Positions 23,159-36,030 of a stretch of 64,000 bases of DNA are shown here, one piece after another. Every line of letters starts with the position of its first letter. The stretch's first letter is position 1. The translations under genes were made by a program, and so were the position numbers. The stretch is from Pomacea canaliculata (lineage: Eukaryota > Mollusca > Gastropoda > Architaenioglossa > Ampullariidae): the NCBI RefSeq assembly GCF_003073045.1, contig NC_037597.1:3778717-3842716 (forward strand), read 5' to 3'. Below the pieces are notes generated by a model that ran no database searches, was not told the DNA's origin, and was given only the letters and a program-made list of their open reading frames with translations.

Positions 23159-24387
23159 GTTTCACACAAAGAATTTAACATTTTAAATGAAAGTAATTGC
23201 GAAGGCTGCAAGGAAATAAAACGTGTGGTGGTCGTGAATCTTTCTCATCTACCATCAATACAAACATACTCTTGATGCTGATGTCTCGCGAAGTTTATCT
23301 GATAAGAAGGTCGCGAATGATTATCATTTTAACCCTCACCTCTACATATGGTTCATATTGGTTTTGGCGCATAAAACATACTTCTGGTGGCGATTATGTA
23401 ATAATTCTGCTTTGAAAGACAAGGATGAGACTTTACATTAAAAGCTATTGCATGCCCTTAAGTTCAAATTAACCAGTTCATCATACTGAAGTGATTCAAA
23501 TGAAAATTAATGCAGCTGAGGTTCTAAATTATTTGTACACATAATTTCGGAATGATAAAGAATGGTTTACCAAAAAATCTGAACCAGTTCATGTTTCCGT
23601 ACTTTTTGGCGGAGGAAAACAAACTGACCATAATTTGCGATTTAGAATTGTATAATGAATATAAGGTTCGTTTACCCTCCGTCGTGCCAATATTGTTCAA
23701 TTCACTGAAATCTTTCTATATGATGATACAACCATGATGTCATAATCAGATCCGTGCTTTTATTGAGTCTTTTAGCTTCTTTCTGTGGTCAACAAATAGA
23801 AAAGCTTCCCGCATTTTATCGATACCTCAAAATCAGCTAAAGGAAGACTTTATGTTATTAAGTTAATGTAAACATTATGCTACTCCTTTATGAAGAAACA
23901 ATAGTCACCTTAAATCGTCCATGCCACCAGCAGTGCGAGAAGCTATTTATTATAAAAGTTGTTTTTCATTTTCAACATTCTTTCTGTTGGTACATCGGAG
24001 TTAAAGGGGAATTTTTTATTTTATTACTTTTAGTGAAATTGAAAGCGAGATAACAGTCAATACATCATTTGCAAACGTTTATGAATTTCTGACAAAAAAG
24101 CATTAACTTTAGGCTTAAACAGCATGTTACAAATGTGTCCACCATCATAACCAGCTGCATATTGCAATTCTCCTTCATTCAGCTCAAAAATACCGCAAGG
24201 TATTTTATTTTAATGAAGATTTATTTTCCAGTAAAAGGTAACTTACCTGCAGCACAACAATGAGACAATATAAAGTCATATGTCTTAAATCGAAAATAAT
24301 GAGACTACACTTCTTAATAATTTACATCATTACTTCTTTTTTAATATATCTCGAAAATTTTGTTAACTCCTTAAATTCAGTAATAAG
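23159..24387. other. Intergenic, no gene seen
   Basis: AT-rich 3' flank of receptor E. Short frames only. Confidence 0.45.
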
Positions 24388-25356
24388 CTAATTAACGTCT
24401 TTAACCCTGTAAAATATCCGAGCAAACTCTAACCTGTACTTGCTTCCAGTCAGACAATACAAGTAAAAGTTGATAGAATTGTTCAGGAAGTACAGAAAGC
24501 AAGTAACCGCAAGTGCTAGCTCATTAGCTGCGGCAATGTACTCATCGTCCTCTGCTCCTTCTGAAAACCTTTTCACGTAAGTAAAATACACTGATAATGG
24601 AAGTCTCAGTAGGAAGAACGAGAATGACACGCTGATGAGTGTGACTGTCATGGAAGAGTTACTTTCGCGAGTTTGAAACCTCGATGAGAGTTGTCCAATG
24701 GCTAACTTTTGTCTCCTCTCGGTAAGAGAGGTCTTCACCTTCCAGATGAGCACGCAGTTGGCTGCCAACAGAAGACCAAACGGAGCTAAAGCCGCGAAGG
24801 ATGTGTCGACCCACCCGTACACGTTGTCGAAGAACTCTTCGTAGTCTTTGCTGACGAAACTGAAAAAGCATTCAGTCGTCTGGTTACCGTCGTGCGAGCT
24901 CGCTGTGTGTCCGTACAAGATATGAGCGTTCAGAAGAGCAAAAAATACAAAGATGGCGGCCATGACCGAGCGAGTGAACGTTGTATTGCAGTGAACGTTA
25001 ACTTTGAGAGGCCACAGAATGGACGCAGCCCGGTGAAAGGTCATGGTCACCAAAATGGCCGGTGCGCTGTATGCAGAAAAGTAAGCTAAGAATACACGAG
25101 TTTTACATATCCAGTCGGTAAAAACCAAAATTCCGAACTTCTCAAGAAACCAAAATGGTGGATCACACCATATTGCGGTCAGATCAGCGATGGCCAAGCA
25201 TGTGAAGTAAACAGACAAATTCGAGCCTGAAGAGTCATGTAGTCGTCGCTGAACCAACAAGACCATGATGTTTCCGAAAGTTCCAGAAGCTAGAATAAAT
25301 GGAACACCAATCTTCCACACTAACATGGAAGCTTCATGAAGCACTGTTGGATCCAT
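24388..25356 (-). CDS. Receptor E: intronless class A GPCR, 322 aa
   Basis: A complete one-exon receptor. Seen: N29 in GTFGN, D58 in LAIAD, WCDP (63-66), C84 before TM3, TFHRA with R109, WPL, HILYGH after TM4, loop-2 glycosylation site NQT and C163, TM5 after NVYGW, RLP in TM6 where paralogues have TLP, and INFYLYCLTGSKYR in TM7. Both disulfide cysteines are retained. The third loop lacks the RQKKSSS block of its relatives and reads TRESNSS instead, which may alter G-protein coupling (inference). The start MDPTVLHEAS matches the start MDSTTLHAAS of receptor A. Ligand unknown. Confidence 0.93.
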   Translation of the reverse strand: MDPTVLHEASMLVWKIGVPFILASGTFGNIMVLLVQRRLHDSSGSNLSVYFTCLAIADLTAIWCDPPFWFLEKFGILVFTDWICKTRVFLAYFSAYSAPAILVTMTFHRAASILWPLKVNVHCNTTFTRSVMAAIFVFFALLNAHILYGHTASSHDGNQTTECFFSFVSKDYEEFFDNVYGWVDTSFAALAPFGLLLAANCVLIWKVKTSLTERRQKLAIGQLSSRFQTRESNSSMTVTLISVSFSFFLLRLPLSVYFTYVKRFSEGAEDDEYIAAANELALAVTCFLYFLNNSINFYLYCLTGSKYRLEFARIFYRVKDVN

Positions 25357-26429
25357 TCACCTCTACAGGTTACACTTAAGTTCTGACTACTGTGAGCATT
25401 CTAAGGGCCTGTGTACATTTAACGAAGTAAGCAGGGCGAATAAACAAGAAAATAATCTTGCTGCTGAAACGTCCGCCATTCTAAACTAATTTTCAAGGAC
25501 TGAATAGCATATTTATTGCAAAGAAAACTGATGCTTTTATCTAATATCAGCTATGATGTTTTTGAAAGAGGCTAAGAGGTGCTCGTATATACTTATTTTC
25601 TTTCGACCACACCTAGACGACAAAAATACATGACAAATAAATTTATCTCGTTTTTTATAACATATTCGATTCTTGATTTCCTTAATATTTTTACTATTTA
25701 TCTTTCTATGCTTTGCCTAATTTTTATTTGCTTTCCTTAGCAACAGTTCGTTTGTATGATAGATTTTTTTCAGCGGAAACGTGTAAGACATTCTTAATGA
25801 AAATACTTTTTAGAAAAAACGCTCTAATAGTCAACAATAATTATAGCAGTCATGAAAGCGCTACAAAAACATGCAATTACATCTTCAACCTTAAATAAGC
25901 TTAAATATCCACAATGAATTCAATAATTACGATTCTGTAGAAAAGCAAAAAAGAATTGCAAACTATAAGGCTGTTTTGGAAAGAAAGTATTTTTATCAGT
26001 AATCTCCGACCACCCACCCTCCACCCGTTGTAACTGTGCACATACCCTTGTAGCCTTCATTCAATGAGAGAGGCGTGCTATCAACGTACCATCTTGTCGG
26101 CATATCTCAAGTCCTGCTGCCAGTTGGACGGAGCTCATCCTCTATAGAAAGTGAGACAGAGAAAGAAGACAGCCTTGTTTTTAATAGATATTTACATATT
26201 CGACACTTATACCTTGATGGTTTTCAGCCTCTCGAGGTCGGTAATGCCGATGCCCCTGCAAGACTTCTACGCGAAGTCAATACTGTACAGTACTTAGAAA
26301 AAAAAACTCTTTTAATCTTGAATGTTGTTATTCTCTGCTCTCTGACTGTCCTGAGGAATCCGATAGCCTAACAGTCAGAGCTCATGAGTCTGAACCCGAA
26401 GATGTGTGTGGAAGTTAAAGCACTTGTTC
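25357..26429. other. 5' flank of receptor E, no gene seen
   Basis: AT-rich. The 98-codon frame at 26075-26371 has no recognisable domain. Confidence 0.45.
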
Positions 26430-26740
26430 CATTCTTACATACTGACTCAGAATTCAGACTATAAAATGGAATTGAAGGACAACTGTATTTGACATGGCAT
26501 AAGGGAATGCAATAATGTTATCAAAGTTCTCGGAGTTAAACTAATGGAAGGAAGCAAATTTTTGTCCTGATTGCCATAAATATTTTTCCGAAAATAGTCT
26601 CCACATTTTCATCAATGTCGCTATTTATTTCCGTCACAGTGTCAGTGTTTGAGGTGGAGATGGCAAACAGTAACAGTTACTTTCTTATGTATTATTAACT
26701 TTTAGGAATGTTTGGTGAACAGATTTTTTTTTCGCTAAAA
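26430..26740. repeat. Duplicated flank block, copy 2
   Basis: Direct, diverged counterpart of 21540-21860. Confidence 0.7.
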
Positions 26741-27341
26741 GTGACAGAAAAGAGATATTGTCAGATCGTCAAAAGTGTGATTTTCTGTTGTAATTATTTT
26801 TTAAATCTTCCATGCTATCAAGAAAATAAATTCGGTTCATCCTAAAAGATTCCTTGCGTGAAAAATTTCGTCTGTTGTTAGTCATCTCGGAGAATCTCGC
26901 ACGCATGCGCAGAGGTTGATGACCACAGCATCGGGTTCACGAGTCAAACCAAGCTCACGGTTGAGTGTGTTCCCTGTTAGTGTAAACAACAGAGATGACT
27001 TAAAAATAGGTCGATTCACCTAAAAATGTTCAGTACCACATAGTCCAAACTTTTGTTTAATTGTGGGCTTCTGTGCTCACTGATTAGATGAAAGTAAGAG
27101 GTTAAAAAGGTGAGAATCGTCAGAAAAACATTGTTATGGACGGTTCGCTGTTATAATGATTTTACTCACGATATTTCACATTATTATTTTTGCATTCCCT
27201 AAGAAAAATAAATGCAAAACTCTATAGTTACTACTGTGTAAGTGCCTGTTTCTCACGCGCTTTTGCGTAAATAAAAAAATATCAATTGCTATAATAATCC
27301 AGCTATCTTCATTTACATACATTTTCTCCATTGTGGTAGAT
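26741..27341. other. Intergenic, no gene seen
   Basis: AT-rich spacer before the tRNA genes. Confidence 0.45.
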
Positions 27342-27414
27342 GCCCGGTTAGCTCAGTCGGTAGAGCATGGGACTCTTAATCCCAGGGTCGTGGGTTCGAG
27401 CCCCACATTGGGCG
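27342..27414 (+). tRNA. tRNA-Lys (anticodon CTT)
   Basis: Cloverleaf of 73 nt including the discriminator G: acceptor GCCCGGT pairs with ATTGGGC (two G-U pairs), D arm GCTCAG-CGG-AGAGC, anticodon loop ACTCTTAAT with CTT, variable loop AGGTC, T arm GTGGG-TTCGAGC-CCCAC. A TATTTTG-T run just 3' can serve as a Pol III terminator. The gene body is identical to the minus-strand copy at 52242-52314. Confidence 0.96.
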
Positions 27415-27716
27415 ATATTTTGTTTTGAGTCATTATGTTTTGGTTCTCATTATGAAACTTTACTTCTGTTTGACAATGTTAGACCTTGTGCGACTGTCCG
27501 AAGCTTTCCATCTTGATACCGATCATAAATAGCTACCTAAAATGTTATGGTCACAAAGAGAAAAATAGTTTATAAATAGTTAAATAGTTAATACATGTAA
27601 ACTGTCCTCATCAAAGTTGGTTAGCTTATACTTTTAAGTTACATTGCGTTTCTTAAACTTTGCGATCACTAAAATAAGGCATCTCTTATTTATATTTAAG
27701 GAGAAAAAAAAAATTA

Positions 27717-27806
27717 TGCCCCGGGTGAGGATCGAACTCACGACCTTCAGATCGCTCGCTTTGTGTGACTATGAGACTGACGCGCTACCTACTGCGCTAC
27801 CGAGGC
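27717..27806 (-). tRNA. Elongator tRNA-Met (CAT) with a 17-nt intron
   Basis: On the minus strand a full cloverleaf can be drawn: acceptor GCCTCGG with CCGGGGC, D arm GCGC-AGTAGGTA-GCGC, anticodon stem from TCAGT, loop CTCATA, then 17 extra bases (GTCACACAAAGCGAGCG), then A-TCTGA, T arm GTGAG-TTCGATC-CTCAC, discriminator A. 90 nt equals a 73-nt mature tRNA plus 17. The insert sits directly after position 37, the normal tRNA intron site. Without it the sequence is close to standard animal elongator tRNA-Met. AAAATTT follows the 3' end. Confidence 0.9.
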
Positions 27807-28939
27807 CTGCGGTGACACGTGTATATTCTAAGGTAATAACACACTGCATACCTTCAAGGTTTTGTTTGGACGCTGATCATTTATGTTTTGTGTTTCACAG
27901 ATAAGCAGTTAGAGGTAATGTGCGCTGCACTGTCTTTATCGCATTTCACAAAAACGAATTGCACAGTTTGCGATCTATGCAGTGTGTGTGTGTATCGCTC
28001 GTACATCTCGTGCTGTGGAACTTTGGGTGTTTGAGATATGCGACCTATTCATTAATTACAGAATTTACAGAAAAGATTTTACTGCTTAAATTATTAAGCT
28101 TTAACTTCTCTCTGAGTAACGATGGCAATAAAATAATCATATTAAGGGGGCCGATCGATTTCCCAATGTGACCATCAGTCGATTCGACCACCACCACAGC
28201 CAACAGTCGACTCGACCATATCTTTGAGCTAGTCAAATTTAATTAAATCTTCTTTATTGTCCTCGGTAGGTCTGCACGATTCGATTTTGCCCTTTCGTCG
28301 CATTGGGTGTGCTGCTTTGTAATATAGCTTTCATTTGCAGCTAATAATAAGATTAACATATAATGATATATATATGCTGCGTAGTTTTATAAACCACTCG
28401 AGATCGAGTTGCACTAACACACACATCATGCCTCCTTGTGTTCTATTCTGTGTTCTAAAATCAGCGTTGTCTTTGTATGTTTACCAGAAGTGTTTCTACA
28501 AATAGCATAAGAATAATCAGCTAATTGCTTTATGTATTGACAAGTAAAGACAAAGTCTAGGGTTCTGATTATGGAATGTTTATTTTCATCAGAATATGCA
28601 AGTCATAAAATAGACATGTGTCCTGCATGAGACTTTTATAAAGTTATCAATTTATTTGACAAAGTAATTGAAAAAACCTTACAAATTTATGGCTCACTTC
28701 CCTTACAAGAAACAGCTAGCTCACATACTGGTATACACGTCCGTCGCTAGCTTCAAAGGTTTTTGCAAGTTTACCGACTGCATAATCCAGTTGGCATTGA
28801 AAGCATCACTTAACACTTTTTTAACCAGCCCTGCGCTTTTATTTTGGAAAGTCTTTGTAGCCTTGTGGTTAGTGCTCATTCATTCATCCCATCACCGGTG
28901 TCAATGACCAGCTGACAAATCCTGCCACTCTTGCCTGTC
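27807..28939. other. Intergenic, no gene seen
   Basis: AT-rich. The frames here have no recognisable features. Confidence 0.4.
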
Positions 28940-29590
28940 TTGAGAAATGGTTGGCTAGTCCTATAACCAGTCTACTCTAGTTTGTAAGCCAGTTTTTCTT
29001 TTGGCCACCTCAGTATCAATATCTTTCTAAAGTACCTTGAAGCTTACACGTACCGCTTGACTACTGGGAGTAGGGATTACTGTTGTCTTACAAGTGTGGT
29101 GACCGTGATTCGTACAAAATCAATGGTTTTATGTTCTCTGTATGAGATTTGGAACAGCTCATTCAGGCACTTGCTCTAGGATGCCTGTATTTTCTACTCT
29201 GTATCAATGAGCATGAGTCCACATTTCAGATCCATATATCAGGACTTTACATTGTTGTCAACCTGATATTGCTATCTGTCATAATGTGGACATCTATCAT
29301 GGAGCTGCCATCATTACAGAGGGTGGCTCTCAAGTACTCTAAGCTGTTTACCTATTAGAACTGTATTCTGTTCATGCAGATATCTGCTTTGCCATTGCCA
29401 ATGATCATGACTTTCCTTTAGTTTGTGGTGGTCTCCATTCTATGTTTGTGGGTTTTCTTTTTTGTGTGTGTTGGGGGGAGGGGGAAGACAGTGAAATGTT
29501 GGCTGGGGTGAGGGGAAGGGAGCTTGTCTTTCACTATTTCAATGATTTTACTTCTATCCTCATTTATGAAAACTATTGATCTTGGTAAAA
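28940..29590 (-). mobile_element. LINE fragment, 3' half of ORF2 (decayed)
   Basis: On the minus strand, through breaks, the order is NEDRSKII (like STEKSKIM), NSLEYLRATLCNDGSS (like the YLGATLxxDGSS block), SDIWI, LFQISYREHKTIDFVR and GGQKKNWLTN. These follow the thumb and carboxy-terminal blocks of RTE/jockey-like LINE proteins in order. The ISYREHK-T-DF block matches the element at 46.2 kb. Many stops and shifts; an old, truncated copy. Confidence 0.8.
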
Positions 29591-30446
29591 TTCTACTGAT
29601 CACAGAGGTTCCAAAGTACTCTCATTATATCCGATATGAAAACTTAAATTTGACAATGCATCAAACTATTCTAACAGAAATTATTTACTTTATATATCTT
29701 TAGAAATAGTCACACACACATATATCTATACTCAGTAGTAAAAAGATAATTTCATACTGTCTCTTTCGATCTCATATATTTTTCTTTTTAATATTTTTTA
29801 TGTAACATGAAAGCAAAAATAAATCATTAAAAACATATTGCTAGAAAATGTACTAAAAAATTTGCAAGAAGTATATCCTGTCTAATTCACTTTAAATTCT
29901 AAGTATAATCTTGCCATGCTTCCGTCATCAGAAAATTGTGAAATATTTTTTAAAGCTGTAAAACTAATTGATACATAGGTACTATTAGTAAGTAATGTTT
30001 TTCAGTAATGTTTCAATTTATCCAAATGATTTCAATGTAACTCAGATATGACAATCAGCCATAATTATTAAAACCTAAAAATGGCAACAATTAAGTAAAA
30101 TATAGTGTCCTCGAGAAGCACCGTAATAATATTATTAAAGAAAAAAAACAGCACAGTAACTTAAAAACAATTTTTACCACTTTCAGCTGTATATTCTATA
30201 TCTTATACATAAGTAATATCATGATTCATCACAAGGTCTGCATGGTGAGTTTAGGTCAGGCTCATCAGAATACAGCCACACTGTATTATGATTTGAGCAA
30301 CTCACAACCAAAACAATTAATCCATAACATTATTAATAAGGACATAACAAAAAACACATTAAAACACATGTACATCATGACTGGATGCTTGGATTGAATA
30401 CTTTAAATGATGGCTATATATTCTTATACAATGTTACAGATGATTG

Positions 30447-33400
30447 CTATACCCCATACTTGGAGAGTAAAGTTTTTATTTCTTCCTCTATTTCTTCCCC
30501 CTGCAACAGAGAAAAATGAATGCCATTTCAAATTTGCAGAAGTCTATTGAGATTTCGTAATGCTAATTCCTATAGAACAAACATTACGCTTGCACATATC
30601 AGTTTTGCTGAACTTTGCAAATCCTTCTTTGGGGACATTTGTTTTAGACATTATAAATATACTCCTTCTACTACTGCTCCTCTTCCTCATTATTATCATC
30701 ATCATCAATCCTCATCACTAAACATATTTCCCTGCTTGTCAGTGAACTCAATGTACTTCAATATAAGGGCAGCATGAGAAACAAATACATGTACAGAAGC
30801 AGTGCACAGTTTGCAAACTTCAAGAACAAGAGGGAGAGAAAAGGAAGAAAATAGCAAGAGGAGGAGACCACCAGCTGGATGCATTCAAGAAACCAATGGG
30901 TATTAAGGCCATTCTTGAAATCATCAGGCACACAACTTTTTGTTCTATTCTGACATGAAGTTTTAATTTTGAAAAAAAATAGCTTAGGGAAAATTCAAGT
31001 GTGATTATTATTCTAAAGCCAAAATTAGGTGAGCTAAAACCAAACATTTTGCTAAATATAAAAATAAATATTTGGTAAGATATGATAATATTGAAACATA
31101 CACTCAAAGCATCAGGAGTTTCTGAGGCCTTCTGTAGCCACTGTGTTGCCATAGTGTATTCTTTCTTCTCAATCAAACACTGAAACATGTCAGTTGGAAT
31201 AATTAAAAGTATAAAGGCATAATATAACTATTGCACATATCATCCCACCATTAAAGTATGGTAAGGCACAATACATGCATTTCTCTGTGAAAAATTAACA
31301 CCTCAGCAGACCTTGAAACAGAATTAATAAAAAGACACATGAAAATTTGAACTTTTGTTGTCACAGGGTGGAATCCAGCAAAAATGATGAAAAAACATTA
31401 AACTCAAAATGTCCAAATTGTAGAATGATGGAGGATTTGTTATTATTTACAAATCCACATGCTTACAATGACTGAACTAACCTTAGCTATGTATAACATA
31501 TTCTCTTTCCATTTTCCAGGTCGCTGTTTTTCTGCCTGCACAAGAAAAAAAAACCTATTCAGATTAACATTAACACACAAAACATAAGGCTTCTGAAGAA
31601 GGATTATTTGCTGAGTTTCTGTTTGTGATAGTCAAATCCTCAGAAATATATATCTGATTCTTGATGACTCAAGAAGAAATGAGAGCACATATCAACAATA
31701 AAGATAACTTGAGCTAAGTGAAATATTCTGATTAACATGGTTCTGCACCTGAAAACACAATATTGATGGCCCATATCATAAAAGAGGGTAAATCTGTTTT
31801 TAAGATTTATATAGAATTCATTCAAAAACAAATTAACATACACCAACCCACACAAATCTTTGTGTATGTGAGGGTATGTGCATGTATGTGCAAACATACA
31901 ACTTCTTAGTCTTTTTCTTCATGAAGCTGTACCAGCAGGAGACCAGCTCTGTAAGCAGTAAGCATATCTAAATTTTAAGCATGTTGACCTCCATAAAGTG
32001 ATCCAAGGCTTCATCAACTGTTGCTATGGGTGGTTCACCAAAAAAGGTTGCAGCTGCTTTCCTTTCAAACCATGACAACATATATACCTGCAAAATAAAA
32101 ACAAACACCTTCAAACAATCTTCACTGAAGAAACACTTATGTATTTTGTGGAGTGTTACTTCCTGGCAATACATTATGACATATAAAGTAAACAGGTCAT
32201 AGCTAACGACATATAATTTTCTTAACTTGATTAAAGCATTATTTTAAAGCTAACCTCATGCAATAACTTCTCAGCTCCAAATAAGTTAGTAAACTTATGA
32301 GAAACAATCCATTACAACTGCCACAAGAAGCAAAGGCTTTTGTTAAGAATATCAGATACAACCAAGCTATTTTTTTTAACCATTTGAGGATTATGTTTTT
32401 ATACAAAGCACTCACACTATAACACCATCTTCCTAGCATGTGATGTGGAGTTGGGTCTGTGGGATTCAACTGTATAGCTTTTTTGATGTGGTCCTGAAAG
32501 TAGATATTAACTGAAGTTTAACAACAAAAACAAGTTACCTGCCATTACTACCAGAAAACCTTTTCCCCATTGTGTAAATTATATATACATTTATAGCAAA
32601 ATACTTTTGGGATCTGAAAACATACTAACTTCTGCTATACATGATAATTTAAATAATATACATTCCTAATTATAAAAACTAATTTGGTCGGTGACCAAAT
32701 TCTCACTATTCAAAGTCATGTCATAGGCATTCAGCAAAAAAGAAAATGAAGGGACTAGTCAATGAGAATTCTTTCATACAAACTTCAGTGTTGTATAGCT
32801 ACTTGCTAAAACTTTCTGAATCTGAAGCGCTTCTTATTTATTTTTAAAATAAACAACTTGCTTATCACCTCACTCAGTGGAAGCAATAACAAGCTCCAAA
32901 TGTGCGTAAAACTTCAAAATGAGGAATAAACTAATTAATTACAGAAGGTATAATTCTTATCAGGAACGTAAGGGTTACAAAATTACAGTTGTTATGAGCT
33001 ATACTCACCCTAATTATATATGCATTCTTGATTTTTTCAGCCATAGGTTCATAATCACCTGTGCTTCCAAGTGCTATTGCATACCTGCAGAAGGCAGTTT
33101 ATTACTACTTTGTCAAGAATGTTACAGAACTCCAGGTGCAGTAAATTCATTGGAAGCATACAAAATAATTCGCGAGTCAGTTGATAAATTCAACACAAAG
33201 TTCAATAAAAAAAAATCCATGATATAATTTGTCTTAAACAGTGTCTATGTATTTCTATTCCATGTTCAATTATTACACTACATTCCAACCATAATTTATG
33301 CCACTGTTTTTAATGCCTCTGATCAGGTCATATGAATATTAACAGATTGGTTCAGAATACTTATGCATATCCAAATAAAAACACATACAGACAATTGTGT

Positions 33401-36030
33401 GGACACGCACATAGGTACACTTTCCTTATTAGCCCCAGTCATGCCCCTCCAAAAATATACACAGATATATATACTTTCTTTCTCTTTGTCTCTCACTAAC
33501 TATAAACATCTAAATGGCAAGGAACAGACCATTTGTGTGCATCCGAAGATTTAGGATTAAGCCTAAGAGCTACTTCAGCAGAATCCTTCGATTCAAACAC
33601 CAACTCCTTCTTTCGTGGTGTATTTCCACTCTCTCCTTCAATAGTGGCATAATTATATGCTGCTTTGGCATGCCGCCAATGAAATTCTGCTTTCAATGAC
33701 ATCTAAGAGAAAAAAAATTTTTAAGGATTAAAATTTAGAAGCAATATTTAATTAAACAAATCTAAAACGTTTTTGCAACTTTTGCATCAATTAATTTATA
33801 TAATTTTTCATTTCAAATCATACTTTATTTGTAAAATATATTATTTAATGTTTGCAAATGATGAAAACACTCTGCTGCTTATAATACTCCCATATAATTG
33901 TGCTATGTCATATGTTGAAGTTTCATTGGAAGGAAAAGCCTATGTGCATCCCATTGGAAGATTATTATTATTATGCAGCAGATTTCTAGCAACAATTTGG
34001 CAAACATTAAGGCAGAATAGAAATTTATAAAAAAAAAAAGGGAAATCCATGCTATTAAAACCTTGCTCTACTTTGATAAATGTGCTTTAATTACATGGTT
34101 ATGATATCACGCTTCTTGGTGCCATTAGGCAATAAAAAGCTATGCACCCATTTACATTCTGGGTCTTGCCAGACATCTATCTGCACAACTGGCGTCTCTC
34201 TTTCAGTCTAACATAAATGAGAATATGCTTGAGCAGTTTCTCTTTTTTCATAGGGCTGTGCACCACTGTATTAAATAAGTTTAGTTCTATTTAGATAATT
34301 AACAATTTATTAACTGTGGCCTTTGAAATTTTTCTTTGAGGCACTGAAGATCCTCTTATATGTATCTTGCTTGACCTGACTTTTTTTTTCGCTTGCTCAT
34401 TCTAAGTTTATGTCAAAGGTTGCTAACTGTCCTCACCCCAACTAAAATCTGAAATTTACTGCCTTTTTTTTTTTTTTTGCATTTCCATACATTTTTACTC
34501 ATGCAAGCTGTTCTCTTATTTGACCTGAATTTTCTCAACTGCTGCCTTAAGTGAGGTTTTTGGGGTTGGGTTTTTTTTATTTGAACTCCCAAAAATACAA
34601 TGCACATTTTGATCATAAGCAGATGATTTTCTCAGCAGAATTGCTTGCAAATTCTGACCAATCAAATTCACAAACCTCAGCTTTTAGGATCTACTGAGTC
34701 TTTTGTGTTGAGGTTTAGGGTTATGGTGTATGAGTAGGAGTCAGTGTGTATGTGTGAACGGGCATAGGCCTAAATATTGTGTTTTAAAGTGTATGTGTGT
34801 GTATATATACATAAATGTTAGAGTTCTTGGTACACTTGTTTATAAAATTTGAATATAACTGGTTTATAATTGGATTATGTTTACAGCAGTTTTAAGATGT
34901 TGTGTAGTTACTTTGATAGATGTTCACACCCTTGATGGAGCAATAAAGAATCAATCAACCAATATATATAAAACATACACATTGTGCTTACATTTCTTTG
35001 TCTTTCTTGCAATTCACAATATGCCTGTTTAATCTGTGCCTTTGAACCTGCAAGGAGCTCATCTATCTCTCTGAAAAATTCTTCATCCTCTTCATCATAG
35101 CTTACAACCAATGGAGTAGCAAACTGGACATTGCGCTCTAATGAATCATGGCGTGAGATGATATCTCCACTGGAAAATAAAAGATGATTACTTACCATTA
35201 AACTGTGATATTTTAATACAATAAATAAAGACTAACATATATTTTTATCATAAGGTTTAAATGACTGAATAATGACCAAAGTTTAAAACCTGACACAAAT
35301 GCAGTTCATCATTTAGATATGACTATCTTGACATGATTTCAGCCATTCATTATCAATAGAAAGAGCTGCTTGACCGGTGTTTGTAAAAATTAACAAAACT
35401 ACTGATGCTACTAACTCTTGGTACTGGTTGAAAGGGCCCTTTCCATGTACAATTTGCCCCTTTTATTAGCTTTAAGTTTTATCTCAAAACTTGTCTGAGT
35501 TTCTCGTTAACTAACCATTAATACTTCATCAAAACTTTTATTGGAAAATAAATTTAAAAAAGCGAAGGGGAGTAGTAAGTCCCACTTCACAAATATTCCA
35601 GGAAGTAAACGACTGCTTAAATAGAAAGATCGAACTCGAGGTCTGCCCATAAAGTCAACATTCATGTCAGTAAGAAGCCATTAATACGATTTTTTTGCTT
35701 ATTCTAACGAGTAGGATCTGCGTAGCCAATATGTACTACTACATTCCTTGACACTCGACCATCATACCCGCCGATCGCATCTTGAAAATCGTCCTCGTCG
35801 TCATCACCACTACTGGCTGTTATGTAGTTGTGCTTTGACAGGCTGCCTGCCTTTCTCTTGGAAAACCTGCTATCGGAGATATCATCCACATCACGCTTTA
35901 TTTCGTCAAGGATGGTACGAATATCTCTTAGCTCCTTCCATATATGCAAGCAAGCAACACAAAGCCCAGCCCCCGCGGCTACGCTGGCAACAGCACCCAA
36001 GATAAACGGCCCATGCTGGCGTAAGGACAT
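30447..36030 (-). CDS. RMDN3: RMDN3/PTPIP51-like ER-mitochondria tether, 9 exons, 350 aa
   Basis: Exons (minus): 35768-36030, 34992-35169, 33530-33702, 33009-33084, 32416-32493, 31989-32087, 31482-31535, 31102-31179, 30447-30500. All nine join in frame with GT-AG borders (1053 bp); the donors GTCTGT (exon 3) and GTCAAC (exon 6) are weak. The start is the first in-frame ATG after an upstream stop. The protein has an amino-terminal membrane segment (about 9-31), a coiled stretch, a phospho-FFAT-like NYITASS (68-74) followed by acidic residues, then a TPR-like domain with FHWRHAKAAYNYA, DAHKWYAIALG, AIQLNP, LGRWCYS, LSWFERKAAATFF, ATVDEALDHF and WLQKASETPD, the blocks of the RMDN family. In vertebrates RMDN3 sits in the outer mitochondrial membrane and binds ER VAP proteins and lipids. 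RMDN2 is the alternative; the FFAT site favours RMDN3. Confidence 0.92.

Noticed and set aside
32919-33227. 102-codon plus-strand frame
   Set aside because: Overlaps exon 4 of the RMDN3-like gene on the minus strand and has no independent features.
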